Position numbers and translations under genes: made by a program
The notes under the pieces: generated by a model
What the model was told of the DNA's origin: nothing
Database searches by the model: none
What the model saw: the letters and a program-made list of their open reading frames with translations, nothing else
In this document: piece after piece, positions 27,601 through 35,931 of the stretch
Layout: each line of letters begins with the position of its first letter
Position numbering within the stretch: position 1 is the first letter of the stretch
Assembly: GCA_963969495.1 (NCBI GenBank)
Contig: OZ018326.1
Coordinates: 153,450,306-153,514,305 of the forward strand
Reading direction: 5' to 3'
Source of the DNA: Ceratothoa steindachneri
Taxonomy: Eukaryota > Arthropoda > Malacostraca > Isopoda > Cymothoidae
Length of the DNA: 64,000 nucleotides

Positions 27601-30600
27601 TTTTTGTGAAATTTTATTTAGAGTTTAGTTTTGGACAGGAATGTGCCATAGGTAAACTCAGGGTGTGCAGTCAGCTTCTGAAGCTGCTACAACCTAAACA
27701 ATTAATTTTTCTTTTGCTTTTTTCCTGACAATTTAGTTTAGGAAAGTGGTCCAAGTGCTTACCCTGAGTTTACTCACATGTGATTGATCATGAGATGGAC
27801 AATTAATACCTTGTTCTTCATGGCTATTGGGATTGCTTGTTTCAATGAGCCAAAGACTGTTTACTAGTCCACCAAAAGCAGGTATAATCCATTCTTGTAT
27901 TATCAATGAGCTAGTTAATGGTACATATATGAATGGTGAATAATCAATGAGAATCCCTTTCTGAAATAGGCCTGTTTTCTCATTTGCTGCCTGTCATGCA
28001 GTTATAACATAACATAATTTCGCAGATGACAAAAGCCACAAGGGCCTATCAAAGGTCATCAGCATCTGTCAAAACCCCCCAAGGAAATGCAACTATAATA
28101 TACAATTTAAAAAATCCATAGGATTATGTCAGATCATGCATCTACAATATACAATTAGAACCATCCATAGGAATGTGTCAAAAACAAAAAGCATCATCAT
28201 CAAGACATCAAAATCAATCATAATATACAATAACAAAAAACTCAATCCACAGAAATGAGTTCAGAATAACCTCCCCCCCCTCTGCCAAAATTAACCCTCC
28301 CTCCCCATATAATATGCGTTTGAAAACATTCAAGTTTGGACTGTCTACCATCTCAGGTGGCAAACTATTCCAGTAATCTACCACTCTATTGATGAACAAA
28401 TATTTTCTCACATCCAACCTGCACCCCTTGTTTTTTAATTTTTAAGTGGTGACCCCTAGTCCTATTACTACCTTCCAACTCAAATAACTTGCTAAACCCA
28501 ACTTATCCATCCCAGAGCAGATTTAAAAAGATCAATCATTCATATCTCCCCTCACACATCTTCTCTCAAATGAGAACAAATTTAGTACCCTCAGTCTATC
28601 TTCATATTCAAGGTGCTTCAGGGAAGGTATTATTTTTGTTGCCACCTTTGTACTGACTCTAGCAGGTTGATGTCATGTCTAAAATGTGGTGACTATGCTT
28701 GTATACAGTACTCTTAAATGTGGGCAAACATATGAGTTGTAGAGTTTAAGGATAACCTCTTTACTCTTGTAGCTAACATTCCTGTTAATGTATCCTAGCA
28801 CCCTATTTGCTCTATTTTTTGCCTCAATACACTGCTTTGAAAACTTCCGTGACCTATCTACTATTATGTCTAAGTCCTTCTCACCCTCAACTGAATTCAG
28901 CCAATGCCCATCCATTTCATTTTAAGGTTAAAAGTCATCTGCCACTTCTGAACCCAAGCTAATAACATATTTAAGTCACTGCACTTTAAAGCTACCCTTA
29001 ACTTCTTTGACTACAGCTGCCAATTTAGTGTCATCAGCAAAAATTGACACTTTGCTATTCACAGCCTCCCCAAGATCATTTATGTAAGCTATGAATAATA
29101 AAGGGCCTAGAACGGATCCCTGAGGTACACCACTGATAATGTCCCTCCAAGGTGACCTCAATTCATTCAGTACAACTCTTTGTTTCCTGTCCTGTCTTTC
29201 AGCCATTCAGCTATCCAATTCAAAACTTTACCACATATCCCATGCATTTTTAATTTGTGAACTAGTCTCCTATGTGGAACCTTATGAAAAGCTTTGCTAA
29301 AATCTAAGTAAATTACATCAACATTCTCTCCCTATCTAATTTAGTAACATGATCCATAAAATCCAGTAAATTTGTTAAATACAATCTACCTTTTTGAAAC
29401 CCATCTGAGCATATTTATTAACCTACCGTACTCTAGATGGTCAGAAATCCCCTTCTTAACTATCTTCTCAAGGATTTTACAAACGATAGAAGTTAAGCTT
29501 ACTGGCCTAAAATTATTTGGGTCTTCTTTACTTCCCTTTTTAAAAATTGGCACTACATTTGCTAATTTCTCAACATGAAATGCTAAATTAACTGGTGGGC
29601 AAGGGAAGCTAATTCAATTTTATAAAAACTGTTTTCAAAAATCTGACAATAAATCACATTTCTAATAGATACTACCTATAGACAAAAATCTAAAACAAAC
29701 ATTTAAAAGCATTTTTCATAATGCTGTAAATTTAAAGATCAATTTACTAAAAAAAATGCATTAAATATAGATTATTAATGATTCCAAGAACTGTATGGAT
29801 AAGAATTTTAAAGGAATATTACATAAATAGGCTGTTATATCACATGATGTGTGTTGGGAAAGAATAAATACAGATTGAGAAAAGCTAATTTAGTAACTAA
29901 ATATTAAAAGAGGAATATATACTTTAATATCACATTGGTCAAGAAAGTTATAAACATAATGGAACATTCTGATTCAACTGTTTGTGTATAATACTCTCTT
30001 GAGCTACTGAATTAAATGGTTGATAATCATTACTTTTAGGTGCTTTAGAAAAGCAACTATCCCTCTAAGCTTAAAAGTGAGTCCAAAAATTGTACCTTTG
30101 TATATTTTTTTAAGGTTTGGTATTAAAGATCAAAAAGTTTTACTTTTATTTTTTTATTTTATAGTTTAATCAATCAATCGACATATATTTGATGAAATTG
30201 ATCTCTGAGAAATGCTTTATGAAACTAGTTGCATGATAAAACTTTATCTATTCCATTTTTTTCCCAGTATGGCACATATTCAATTTTTATGATTCCGCCC
30301 CCCTCTTTTTCTCTTTTTTTCAACCAGAAAGGTAGCCCTTTTTAGATACAAATATACTTTTTAATTAATATTCCCTACAAAGGAACCTGCTCTCATTAGA
30401 TTCAAGAGAGCTGCATACACTCCTACTCCCTAGCAGTCCTAATAGTCTCCTTTTGCATATAATTTCTGTACATTTTTAACCTCTTTCTTTACAAATTTGT
30501 GTTTTAAGCTTACCATAGATCCACTTATGGATATTTTTCTATTTTCCTTATATTGTGTTAACAGTATAAAAGAGTAGTTCATGATTTATAAAGTTTTGTT

Positions 30601-32293
30601 GCTCAGACAGCCCCTGCTCCTTAAGATTTACCAGTAATCCAATTTCCTTGAAAATTCTAGCCATTTTCTTAGATAGGTAGATTATAAGCTACCTATCTGA
30701 GAAACTGCCTAAATATTCTGTTATTTGTTATAGATTATAATTATAATCGAAAGTAAATAAAAGAATATTTGTATAATGACAAACATTGTAATATTTTAGA
30801 ATAAATTCATCATTTTTACTTCTAACATCAGGTTCTTTGCAAAACCTTTATCAATAAAGAATACACAAGATCACAAAGATTTAAGGGATGAACATTAATT
30901 AATAAACACTTACTATCATTTTTTGAAGTGAGCAGGGAAATGGATACCATCACCATACCAGCCCCGGACCAAACGTACTTCATTAAAAATTGCTCTAACA
31001 TGATGTACCATAACTTCTGATTAAATATGATACTCATTTGTTTCACTAATGATGAGTAAGCTTTTAGCAGTATTCCTAATTCAACCTGCACCAAAAAATA
31101 AGAAAATTTAAACATCATTAACAAAAAACATTCTATGAGAAAAATTCTACACTAGTATATTAGAGTTAAAGTGTATCAAATATAAACTAACTTTGTGACC
31201 TCCATAAAAAGCAATTTCTTCAGCATTGGTAATAATTCTTGAATGTAAGGCACGCAAATATCCTTTACGGCTGGCTTCTTCAGCTACTAGTTTTCCAAAT
31301 TTAGGTGAAACTGCTCTAAGGATCTGACCAGTTAAAAAGACAACTACTGCTGCAATCACTGGCCCTAAAATTAAAAATATACAGATTATGTGATACATGA
31401 GCTTATGAGTGAAGGTAGTGACAAATAAGTTAAGATAATTTAGATACAACTTACAAAACAAATTATTCATAGGTTTAAAGCAGGATTTTTCAAATTATAA
31501 CTCACTATAAATTTTACTTCAATGAAATGAGTAACAACTTACCTGGAATTATTGCACCGCCTCTTTTCTTGGACAATGAAGCCAATGAATATGAAATCAG
31601 AAGTGCATCTAAAATTGGTTTGGTAATGTGCGAATATAAATGAGCAATACTTGAAGAAAAGGCAGAAATATCATCAGTGAGACAGTGGTCAGCATTCTCA
31701 ATTCTGCCATCAAGATTTGCCACTCGATAATAACATTGCCTTTTGAAATATAGTTGATAAGAATGCTTTACCAGGCTAGAGGTAAATGATAATGCCAAGT
31801 GTGACTCTAGGAATCTGATCATGGAGTTTATAAATGTAGCAGGGATAGCAACAGTTAACCATTTCATCATCATAAAGGCAAATCTAAAAACATCTTTCTT
31901 CACAATATACTTCACAACTTTTCCTTCTAATTTGGCTACATATATTGATAAAAATGTTCTAGTTACCAAGGTTATTGTATGAATGAATAAAATGCATGCA
32001 GATTTTGACCAAATGCCTGGTATGATGATTTTTAACAGAACATTCAATTGGCGCCAAAAATCTTTATTTACCGCTGGAATAGCTTTTGTAGATTTTGTAC
32101 TAATTCCAGGTGATATAAATTTTGAATTCTTTCTTTTTAACAGATTTTGATAGACCTCATATACTTTTGGAAAAAATACTCTATAGAAATAGAGAGCACA
32201 TACTGATGCCATAGCTCCACGAAACAAAATGGCTTCATTCACATTTAGAACTTTTGAGGTATCAGAAATAAATTTTGATATTGCATTAGTCAT
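3471..32293 (-). CDS. Peroxisomal ABC half-transporter, ABCD1/ABCD2 (ALD) type; five exons, 3' part outside window
   Basis: Five exons on the minus strand join with compatible phases (751, 173, 172, 107 and 169 coding bases) into 457 residues collinear with animal ABCD1/ABCD2. These peroxisomal membrane proteins import very-long-chain acyl-CoA for beta-oxidation and work as dimers of half-transporters. The visible part holds the transmembrane domain, including the EAA-like loop EEIAFYGG, and the linker helix region [13 protein letters not shown]. Walker A, signature and Walker B motifs lie beyond the left edge, so completeness cannot be judged. The first ATG (32293) has an in-frame stop upstream. 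Introns 3 and 4 are 10.4 and 16.8 kb and full of mobile elements. Orthology between ABCD1 and ABCD2 is not resolved; arthropods commonly have one ALD-type gene. Confidence 0.93.
3966..4040 (+). repeat. tRNA-derived SINE head candidate with A and B boxes
   Basis: TAGCTAAGTGG (3966-3976) fits the RNA polymerase III A box, and GGTTCAATCCC (4018-4028) fits the B box exactly, with 41 bases between them as in tRNA genes. The arms do not fold into a good cloverleaf, so a functional tRNA is unlikely and a tRNA-derived SINE head is the better reading. The SINE body would continue to the right on the plus strand, but its 3' end could not be set. Confidence 0.5.
4041..5950. other. Intronic stretch, low-complexity and unclassified
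   Basis: No domain was recognised. Two blocks around 4428-4520 and 6670-6760 share a loose similarity (GGGAGCCATTCTCCCCATTTT and GGGAAGCCTTCTCACCATTTT) that could be ancient LTR relics, but it is too weak to call. Confidence 0.35.
5990..6400 (+). pseudogene. LINE C-terminal fragment (RTE-like), truncated at its 5' end
   Basis: The frame reads [15 protein letters not shown], a stop, then the ORF at 6102-6359 with [36 protein letters not shown]. This is the characteristic C-terminal region of many RTE-type LINE polyproteins (CDxRMLRxMxGV..RLRWFGHVxR..GRPxxxWxxxxxxD). The fragment ends at 6386-6400 in CAACAATGATGATGATGATG, a short 3' simple repeat as expected for RTE elements. RT and endonuclease are absent. 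Confidence 0.65.
6401..7944. other. AT-rich intronic stretch; possible pogo/Tigger-like terminus at 7759
   Basis: Nothing is coding here. At 7759 the sequence ACAGCCATACCTCATATAAC resembles the start of pogo/Tigger-type inverted repeats, but no partner repeat was found, so it is noted only. Confidence 0.25.
7945..8432 (-). pseudogene. CR1-like LINE, 5'-truncated 3' end (subfamily with TTCTTATG-type tail)
   Basis: On the minus strand a 127-residue open frame carries the CR1 C-terminal block: [30 protein letters not shown], then [14 protein letters not shown], then [14 protein letters not shown]. It aligns closely to 45604-45993. The 3' untranslated tail to about 7945 contains TTTTCTTATTTTCTCATGTTC, a decayed form of the (TTCTTATG)n terminus seen at 45340. 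The break at 8432 is typical 5' truncation. Confidence 0.85.
8433..9099. other. Intronic stretch, nothing recognised
   Basis: AT-rich sequence without identifiable repeat or coding signal. Confidence 0.4.
9100..9525 (-). pseudogene. Fragment resembling a repetitive arthropod ORF of unknown function
   Basis: A 141-residue minus-strand frame contains [14 protein letters not shown], then [20 protein letters not shown]. The pattern LxxDQxxLY..I..G.(V/I)DP.LA..KPGPI.H.RWLT is one I associate from memory with unnamed repetitive proteins in arthropod and cnidarian genomes; I cannot verify the family here. The frame lacks a clear start, and no splice sites frame it well. It could be a decayed transposon gene or a processed host fragment. 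Confidence 0.3.
10077..10345 (-). repeat. Imperfect A-rich tandem repeat, about 60-bp period, five copies
   Basis: The core AAAAGAGG(G/C)GAAGTGCCCA recurs near 10077, 10136, 10197, 10258 and 10320, 59-62 bases apart, with A-rich spacers. The array lies directly 3' of the RNase H LINE remnant on its coding strand, so it may be a repetitive 3' untranslated region. Confidence 0.6.
10400..12600 (-). pseudogene. RNase H-bearing LINE remnant (I/Jockey group), copy 1
   Basis: Minus-strand frames give pieces in order. RT-linker sequence precedes a ribonuclease H start [19 protein letters not shown] (canonical YTDGSK with the catalytic Asp retained). RNase H pieces around 11100-11200 ([11 protein letters not shown]) follow, then a C-terminal tail at 10483-10899 ending near [16 protein letters not shown]. 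Frames shift many times, so it is dead. Near-identical blocks occur at 15780-18433, and the extreme 3' terminus (10405-10470, complement of GGAGCCCATCTGGCAACT plus A-rich tail) recurs as tiny insertions at 26169 and 44943. Clade is uncertain. Confidence 0.7.
12770..13330 (-). pseudogene. Divergent CR1-like RT remnant
   Basis: Minus-strand translation includes [48 protein letters not shown], equivalent to the CR1 block YxMxGxxLxxVxxEKDLGVxxDxxLxFSxQCxxAxxKANRVLGFI. Further upstream, TCATCAGCAAA matches the FADDTK region. Stops and frame changes break it. It is more diverged than the other CR1 copies and may be a separate lineage. Confidence 0.65.
13340..13700 (-). pseudogene. CR1-like ORF1 esterase-type fragment
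   Basis: On the minus strand near 13370-13430 the translation reads [18 protein letters not shown], matching the (V/I)VHxGTND block of the SGNH-hydrolase-like domain in ORF1 of CR1 elements. A related stretch lies at about 24400-24470 ([10 protein letters not shown]). It sits immediately 5' of the RT remnant on the same strand, so both probably belong to one internally deleted CR1 copy. Confidence 0.45.
13701..14320. other. Intronic stretch, nothing recognised
   Basis: AT-rich sequence without supported coding content; it may include further CR1 ORF1 residue too decayed to assign. Confidence 0.3.
14321..14930. repeat. Tandem array, five copies of a 122-bp unit
   Basis: The unit starts TATAAAAGTCCTGAACTTAT at 14321, 14443, 14565, 14687 and 14809, exactly 122 bases apart, and the array stops at 14930. 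Copies are nearly identical; copies 4 and 5 share GAGCACTTC where copies 1-3 have GAACACTTC, and copy 1 has one A fewer and one G more in its purine run. The high identity indicates recent expansion by unequal exchange or replication slippage. It lies in the large intron 4 of the ABCD gene. Confidence 0.97.
14931..15589. other. Intronic stretch, nothing recognised
   Basis: AT-rich; no coding, repeat or RNA signal recognised. Confidence 0.4.
15590..18433 (-). pseudogene. RNase H-bearing LINE remnant (I/Jockey group), copy 2, with endonuclease
   Basis: From 5' to 3' on the minus strand: an APE-type endonuclease piece (18433-18071) with VGDLNGRH and a [11 protein letters not shown] ending; RT N-terminal part (17818-17314) with [23 protein letters not shown] and RLMATVLVL; RNase H pieces (16843-16245) with [15 protein letters not shown] and [16 protein letters not shown]; and a 3' tail (16081-15773). 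Many frame breaks and missing RT core blocks (no YADD seen) make it inactive. Order and content show the same family as 10400-12600 and 42248-42400. Confidence 0.75.
18440..19379. other. Unclassified stretch upstream of the LINE remnant
   Basis: No domain recognised. By position it could be the decayed 5' part or ORF1 region of the LINE at 15590-18433. Confidence 0.3.
19380..19870. repeat. Dispersed unclassified repeat, copies 2 and 3
   Basis: This is homologous to 1-350 over several ordered blocks. A partial second unit (about 19735-19860) repeats the segment GAAGGAGGAGAGGC(A/T)AAG..GAGxCCCATCAGCA found at 19570-19625, so two units lie in tandem. The arrangement resembles LINE 5' monomers, but the owner element is not proven. 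Confidence 0.45.
19871..20430. other. Intron sequence next to exon 4, nothing recognised
   Basis: No repeat or coding signal recognised apart from the exon 4 donor GTATCT at its right end. Confidence 0.4.
20431..20537 (-). CDS. ABCD gene exon 4
   Basis: The exon starts after TTTTAATATCAG and ends before GTATCT. It encodes [18 protein letters not shown].. and [13 protein letters not shown], matching ABCD1 [31 protein letters not shown]. It enters in phase 1 (the codon is completed by the last A of exon 3) and leaves in phase 0. It is isolated by 10.4 kb and 16.8 kb introns, yet shows no frame damage. Confidence 0.94.
21120..24480 (-). pseudogene. CR1-like LINE, near full length but heavily decayed
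   Basis: On the minus strand, from high to low coordinates: an ORF1 esterase-like trace ([10 protein letters not shown] near 24440), endonuclease (23589-23362, [23 protein letters not shown]), linker and RT N-terminus (22929-22708, ..[26 protein letters not shown]), RT core blocks in broken frames to about 21800, the C-terminal block (21743-21549, [29 protein letters not shown]), and a 3' tail with the GACAAAAGCC-like motif at 21130-21190. Numerous stops and indels are present. It belongs to the subfamily with the GTTATGTTATG-type end. Confidence 0.85.
24481..26154. other. AT-rich intronic stretch; possible Tc1-type terminus at 25251
   Basis: No exon was recognised. At 25249-25260 TACAGTGGGTGC has the look of a Tc1-type end (TA target then CAGT), which would suit the transposase relic at 26380-27110, but the matching right end was not found. 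Confidence 0.3.
26155..26227 (-). mobile_element. 45-bp retroposed insertion with perfect 14-bp target duplication
   Basis: TAATTCTGTAGCAA occurs at 26155-26168 and again at 26214-26227. Between them are 45 bases that read, on the minus strand, CCAAGTAGGAAGTTGCCAG.. followed by an A-rich tail. The core GGAGCCCACCTGGCAACT matches the 3' end of the RNase H LINE at 10405-10470 and the insert at 44943-45001. Tail plus target duplication is the mark of target-primed reverse transcription, so this is an extremely 5'-truncated LINE or SINE copy. Confidence 0.8.
26380..27110 (-). pseudogene. Tc1-like transposase relic
   Basis: Minus-strand frames read a helix-turn-helix region ([42 protein letters not shown], then [16 protein letters not shown]), a middle block with [20 protein letters not shown], and near 26400 HNDPKHTA, the Tc1 motif carrying the second catalytic Asp. 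Spacing is too short for an intact protein and stops occur, so part is deleted. It is one of the few class II relics here that is not a mariner. Confidence 0.75.
27111..28000. other. AT-rich intronic stretch, nothing recognised
   Basis: No coding or repeat feature recognised. Confidence 0.4.
28002..29580 (-). pseudogene. CR1-like LINE, 5'-truncated, with ATGTTATG terminal repeat
   Basis: Minus strand, from 29580: RT blocks (29206-28976, [40 protein letters not shown], then [13 protein letters not shown] with the catalytic ADD), thumb block (28915-28679, [29 protein letters not shown]..), C-terminal block (28417-28214, [23 protein letters not shown]), 3' untranslated tail with the GGCCCTTGTGGCTTTTGTC motif, and a terminus of TTATGTTATGTT at 28002-28018. 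Several frame breaks; endonuclease and RT N-terminus are absent. Confidence 0.88.
29581..30913. other. Intron 3 sequence, nothing recognised
   Basis: AT-rich intron with the exon 3 donor GTAAGT at its right border. No repeat was assigned. Confidence 0.4.
30914..31085 (-). CDS. ABCD gene exon 3
   Basis: The exon starts after TTTTTTGGTGCAG and ends before GTAAGTG. It encodes [20 protein letters not shown] and [20 protein letters not shown], matching ABCD1 [40 protein letters not shown]. It covers transmembrane helix 5 and neighbours. Phase 0 in, phase 1 out. Confidence 0.95.
31192..31364 (-). CDS. ABCD gene exon 2, with EAA-like motif
   Basis: The exon starts after TTTTAATTTTAG and ends before GTTAGT. 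It encodes [41 protein letters not shown] and [16 protein letters not shown]. The EEIAFYGG loop is the EAA-like motif of peroxisomal ABCD proteins that contacts the nucleotide-binding domain. Phase 1 in, phase 0 out. Confidence 0.95.
31543..32293 (-). CDS. ABCD gene exon 1 with start codon
   Basis: The 250-residue first coding exon begins at ATG 32293; an in-frame TAA lies a few codons upstream with no other ATG between, so the start is well supported unless an upstream exon exists. It carries the cytosolic N-terminus, the first hydrophobic segment ([19 protein letters not shown]), the basic region that in the family precedes the PEX19-binding site, and the helices with [31 protein letters not shown] and [20 protein letters not shown]. 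The last is the highly conserved loop of ALDP ([21 protein letters not shown]). The donor is CCAG/GTAAGT, at almost the same place as the end of exon 1 of vertebrate ABCD1. Confidence 0.96.
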
Positions 32294-33212
32294 TTTGATA
32301 TTCTTTATGGCATAAATTTGAAATTATCTATAAATCTACTCTACTATAAATTCTAGTTGCATTTCTTATATTTATATGTAATCCTGGAAAAATATATATA
32401 TCATTATTATATCCATACTGCCTAATAACAGGAGGAAGGCGCATCCATCAATAATAAACAATGAAAAAAAGGTATAACAAACTAGAATAGATACTAAGAG
32501 GCAGCTAAAATCTGGAAGTAGATTAGTAATATATTATTTTAAGGCTGATAAGTTCACAGAGCAAATACAAGGTGATATGATATATTTATGCAAATCAAAA
32601 CACAGGCATTGCCCGAGAGCCACGATGGACTTAAAGGAAGTGGGTGGTGGATGATATTTTGGTTAGTGTGTGTATGTTTTGCTGTCCTTTTCTTAATGTA
32701 GTATATTAATAGGCTAAATTAATTACAGTGACATACACTTTGTGACAGTCAGCAGATGGGTACTTAAAAAAAAATATATCATGTTCATGTGTCTTTGATG
32801 GGAAAAATTTTGGTTTCTGTATGGAGGTAGTGCATAACGGTGTTTGTTTTATGCAGCTAGATGTGATGGATGTAGAGAGTGGGCTAGGTAGCATTTGTAT
32901 CTTGGTGGGTTTGCACTAATAAGGATGGTGCCTAGGATGTAGTGAATAATTTGGTATGGTGCAGATAAACTCTGTATGGTATGTTTAGTTTTTCTTTGTG
33001 TTGTCCAAATTTAGGGTTTGTAAGTGCTATAAGGGGTAAGTTTGGATATGGGTTTTGAGGTTCTTGCTTGTGTAGGGAATGAAGGGGAGGTTATGGGTCT
33101 GTGAGTAAGGTTGGCCATGGAGCATGATGCATGGCTAATGGTTTGACACAGGTCTATTAGGGGCGAAGAGGGTAAGTTAATTTTAGGGTAAGATGGATAT
33201 TGAGTTTAATGT
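32294..33212. other. Upstream region of the ABCD gene
   Basis: This 0.9-kb stretch separates the ABCD start codon from the LTR retrotransposon and should contain the ABCD promoter and 5' untranslated region. It is AT-rich near the gene and TG-rich farther out. No individual promoter element can be assigned with confidence. Confidence 0.4.
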
Positions 33213-34085
33213 TGTGGTGGGGCGAATGTGAGTGTGTGTAAAAGGGCCATTCTCCCACCCCTTTTCTCAGTACCCTCTCCCTCCCTCTGTAAGAATGTGT
33301 GTGAATGGGAATGGGTTTGTTTTATTTTTGTTTATTTCATGTATAAAATGATTACCATGTTTTTCTTTCTTTCCAGGCGTTATTCTGGAAAGATAGTAGC
33401 TAATTTTGAGATATCACTATAATAATATTGTACTTTGCTTAAAATAAACTTTTATCAAAGCGTCATATTCTGGAAAGAGGTAAGCTAGTCGATGTATTTT
33501 CGGGTAATGCCCACTTATTAGTTTCGCCATCCATGTATAAATAAATGGGTCATAAAAGGAGGATATATCTCTTCTACAGAGAGTGGAAGTGTGGACTGGT
33601 AGCAAGAGGGGTTCTATAGACGAGTGCTCCACCCAGCCCTGAGAGGAGGGCTTTCGTGCCTCTCTAACCACCTGAACCGCCATACCCGCCTTCGTTGACA
33701 ATCCTGCCTCCTTCTAAGTTAGCCAACTACCACCCACCTCCAGCAAGTGATAGCGCGTGCCCCCTTTTCGTTCGGTTGTGGTTGTGTTTTTTTGTTTTGT
33801 GTAGAATATAAGTAAATTGTTGTATCCGCCGGTTATAAGATTCTCATTTGGTATCGTATTTTGATTGGGGAATTTAGCCTCATTTTGAAGTGTGCACACT
33901 TCCCTAGTAAATATAAAATTGTTGTAAATATAAACTGTAACTATCATTGTATTTTTTTTTGTAAGTAAAGGGACTGTATATACAATCCGTTTTATTCTCC
34001 CTCGATTTCTCACGTCCGGACAGTGTAGGAAGCGGGTTGGATCGATTATCGATTGGGATTAGAGATCTATTTTCGGCCCGCTACA
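33213..34085 (+). repeat. 5' LTR (873 bp)
   Basis: Begins TGTGGTGGGGCG and ends CGCTACA (TG..CA). It contains a TATA-like box TATAAATA at 33536-33543, the likely U3 promoter driving gag-pol. Differences from the 3' LTR are three C/T or G/A changes and two T-run length changes. Confidence 0.97.
33536..33543 (+). promoter_or_regulatory. TATA-like box in the 5' LTR
   Basis: TATAAATA lies about 320 bases inside the LTR and is conserved in the 3' LTR. It probably positions the element's transcript start; the R boundary itself cannot be read from sequence. Confidence 0.5.
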
Positions 34086-34087
34086 TT

Positions 34088-34105
34088 TGGCGCCCGAATA
34101 GGGAC
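34088..34105 (+). other. Primer-binding site, tRNA-Lys type
   Basis: TGGCGCCCGAATAGGGAC starts two bases after the LTR end. It differs at one base from the 18-base site known to pair with the 3' end of tRNA-Lys(UUU) in lentiviruses, so minus-strand synthesis is probably primed by tRNA-Lys. Confidence 0.85.
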
Positions 34106-34221
34106 GTGAGACTTCGAAACTGGGAGCGTGACTGGATTGGATTGCAGTCCATACCCAATTAGTGTGACAAGTAGTTTGATTGATTTTTCCCTTCTTCTAT
34201 CTTTTTACTAACTTGGGAACA

Positions 34222-35931
34222 ATGGCTGTAGCGGAAACGTTGAATGAAGAAGTAGTGCGATTGAGACTGGAGTTGAGAAAGAAAGAAGAGGAGTGTGAAA
34301 TGTTGCGGGGAATGATGGAGGGAATGGAGAATAAAATAAAAGGGATGAATGAAAAGACTGATAAGATGAAGAAGGAAATGGGAGACCGACAGGATCAGAC
34401 GGACCGACGGATGCAGGACCTGTATAACATGATGACAGGGGCTGGATCAGTCCCAGGACCTACAACCCTGACCCCTGCTCCTACTGAAGGGACTCCGCTA
34501 AATGGAATGGATGGCAGTAGGGTTGAGTCTAAAGAAGATACTGTGAGTGGTAGGAAAGGGGGTGAATGGAAGAGAGTGGAAAGTAAGAGAGGAAGTAAGC
34601 ATGGTTCTAAGGTTAAGGATAGGAAGGCGAGAGGGAAGAGTGTGGATTCGCTATACTCAGATGAGGGAGAGAGTGACAATATGATTGGAATGAGTGAGAC
34701 CGAGAGTAGCTCTTTGGAGAGTGAAGTGAATGTGGGGAAAGGAATTTTGATTAGGGAAGTGCCAAGGATTGATAAGTTTAGATTGCATGGGGGAAAGAGT
34801 ATGGATGAGTTCTTCGGGGATTTTGAGCGGTACTGCAAGCTCAAGTACCCGCAGAACAAGGGTCACTGGGTGAGTGTTCTGGGAGATTGTTTGGATGGGA
34901 AAGTGTTGGAGTTCTTGCGAGTGATAACGAGTGTGGGAGAGCCAAAGTACGATGTAGTGAAGAAGAGATTGATTGGGCAGGTGAAACGAATGAAAGAGAG
35001 TGTGAAGTATAAAAGGGTGAATGAATTTGAGAAGGCTCGAATGGGGAAGAGTGAAAGTGTGAATATGTATGCACATAGGCTTGAGAGTATGGCAAGAATG
35101 AGGTATGGTGATGATGATGTAAATGAATGTAAACCACTCATGAGGAAGTTTTTGGACACGATCCCGCGAAAGGTGAGTGAATGGCTGAGTGGAAAGAGGA
35201 AAGAGAGAGTGAGACTGACAGGTGAGCGGTTGATGTGGGAGGATGTGTTGGAACTGTTAGAAGATGGACGATTTGATGATGAAAGCGATCTAGAAGAGGA
35301 TGGATGGTACAGTGTGAATGTTGGAGGTAAGAAGCCCAGGAGCTTTCATCCACCCCAGCAGTTTGTCAGCTACAGGGATGCCCTGAAGGCTGCACCAGCT
35401 GGAGTGATGTCAAACTTCCTGGGCTGGCAGAATGGATGGGCAAATGGAGGGTGGTCGAATGGAAGGGGGCAGATGAATTTCAAGCGTGGGAATGGATATA
35501 TGAGAGAGAAACCGAGGTATGTCCCAGCAAATAAGAGACTGAGTGGTGGGAGAAAGATTGAGGAATGTCGTCGGTGTGGAAGGAAAGGTCATATGTTGGC
35601 AGAATGTAGGTGGACATCTGGTGCATGTTTTGGGTGTGGTAAGAAAGGGCATATGATAAAGGATTGCCAGGAAAGTGTGAAAGAGTGCTTCGAGTGTAAA
35701 GAAATAGGCCATTTGAAGAAAGATTGTCCGAGGTTGAATGGTGGAGCAACTGGTGGGGAAAGTATGAAATATGCATGTGGTAATTGTGGAAAGGCTGGTC
35801 ATTATGCAAGGATGTGTCGTGACCAGAGGAATGTATGTAGCTATTGTGCGATGGAAGGACATTCAAGTGAAAAGTGTTGGATTAGACTGAGAGCGCAAGG
35901 TGTGAATGGAAAGTCTGAAGCGGGAAACTGA
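34222..35931 (+). CDS. gag: gag: coiled-coil, capsid-like region and five CCHC zinc knuckles
   Basis: The structural protein of the particle is 569 residues from the first ATG (34222, context AACAATGG). An upstream TTG-initiated extension is possible only on paper. Residues about 5-65 are heptad-rich and charged (coiled coil). A polar, phosphorylatable linker follows, then a capsid-like helical region (IDKFRLHGGKSMDEFFGDF.., ..MYAHRLESMARMRYGDDDV), then five consecutive CX2CX4HX4C knuckles at residues 449-552, the first being CRRCGRKGHMLAEC. Five is many; one or two is usual in this superfamily. The stop TGA (35929) directly follows a -1 slippery heptamer, so a fraction of ribosomes should continue into pol. 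Confidence 0.95.
   Translation: MAVAETLNEEVVRLRLELRKKEEECEMLRGMMEGMENKIKGMNEKTDKMKKEMGDRQDQTDRRMQDLYNMMTGAGSVPGPTTLTPAPTEGTPLNGMDGSRVESKEDTVSGRKGGEWKRVESKRGSKHGSKVKDRKARGKSVDSLYSDEGESDNMIGMSETESSSLESEVNVGKGILIREVPRIDKFRLHGGKSMDEFFGDFERYCKLKYPQNKGHWVSVLGDCLDGKVLEFLRVITSVGEPKYDVVKKRLIGQVKRMKESVKYKRVNEFEKARMGKSESVNMYAHRLESMARMRYGDDDVNECKPLMRKFLDTIPRKVSEWLSGKRKERVRLTGERLMWEDVLELLEDGRFDDESDLEEDGWYSVNVGGKKPRSFHPPQQFVSYRDALKAAPAGVMSNFLGWQNGWANGGWSNGRGQMNFKRGNGYMREKPRYVPANKRLSGGRKIEECRRCGRKGHMLAECRWTSGACFGCGKKGHMIKDCQESVKECFECKEIGHLKKDCPRLNGGATGGESMKYACGNCGKAGHYARMCRDQRNVCSYCAMEGHSSEKCWIRLRAQGVNGKSEAGN

Noticed and set aside
34180..34221. Upstream start of gag at a TTG codon
   Set aside because: Eukaryotic initiation at TTG is unlikely, and an ATG in good context follows at 34222.
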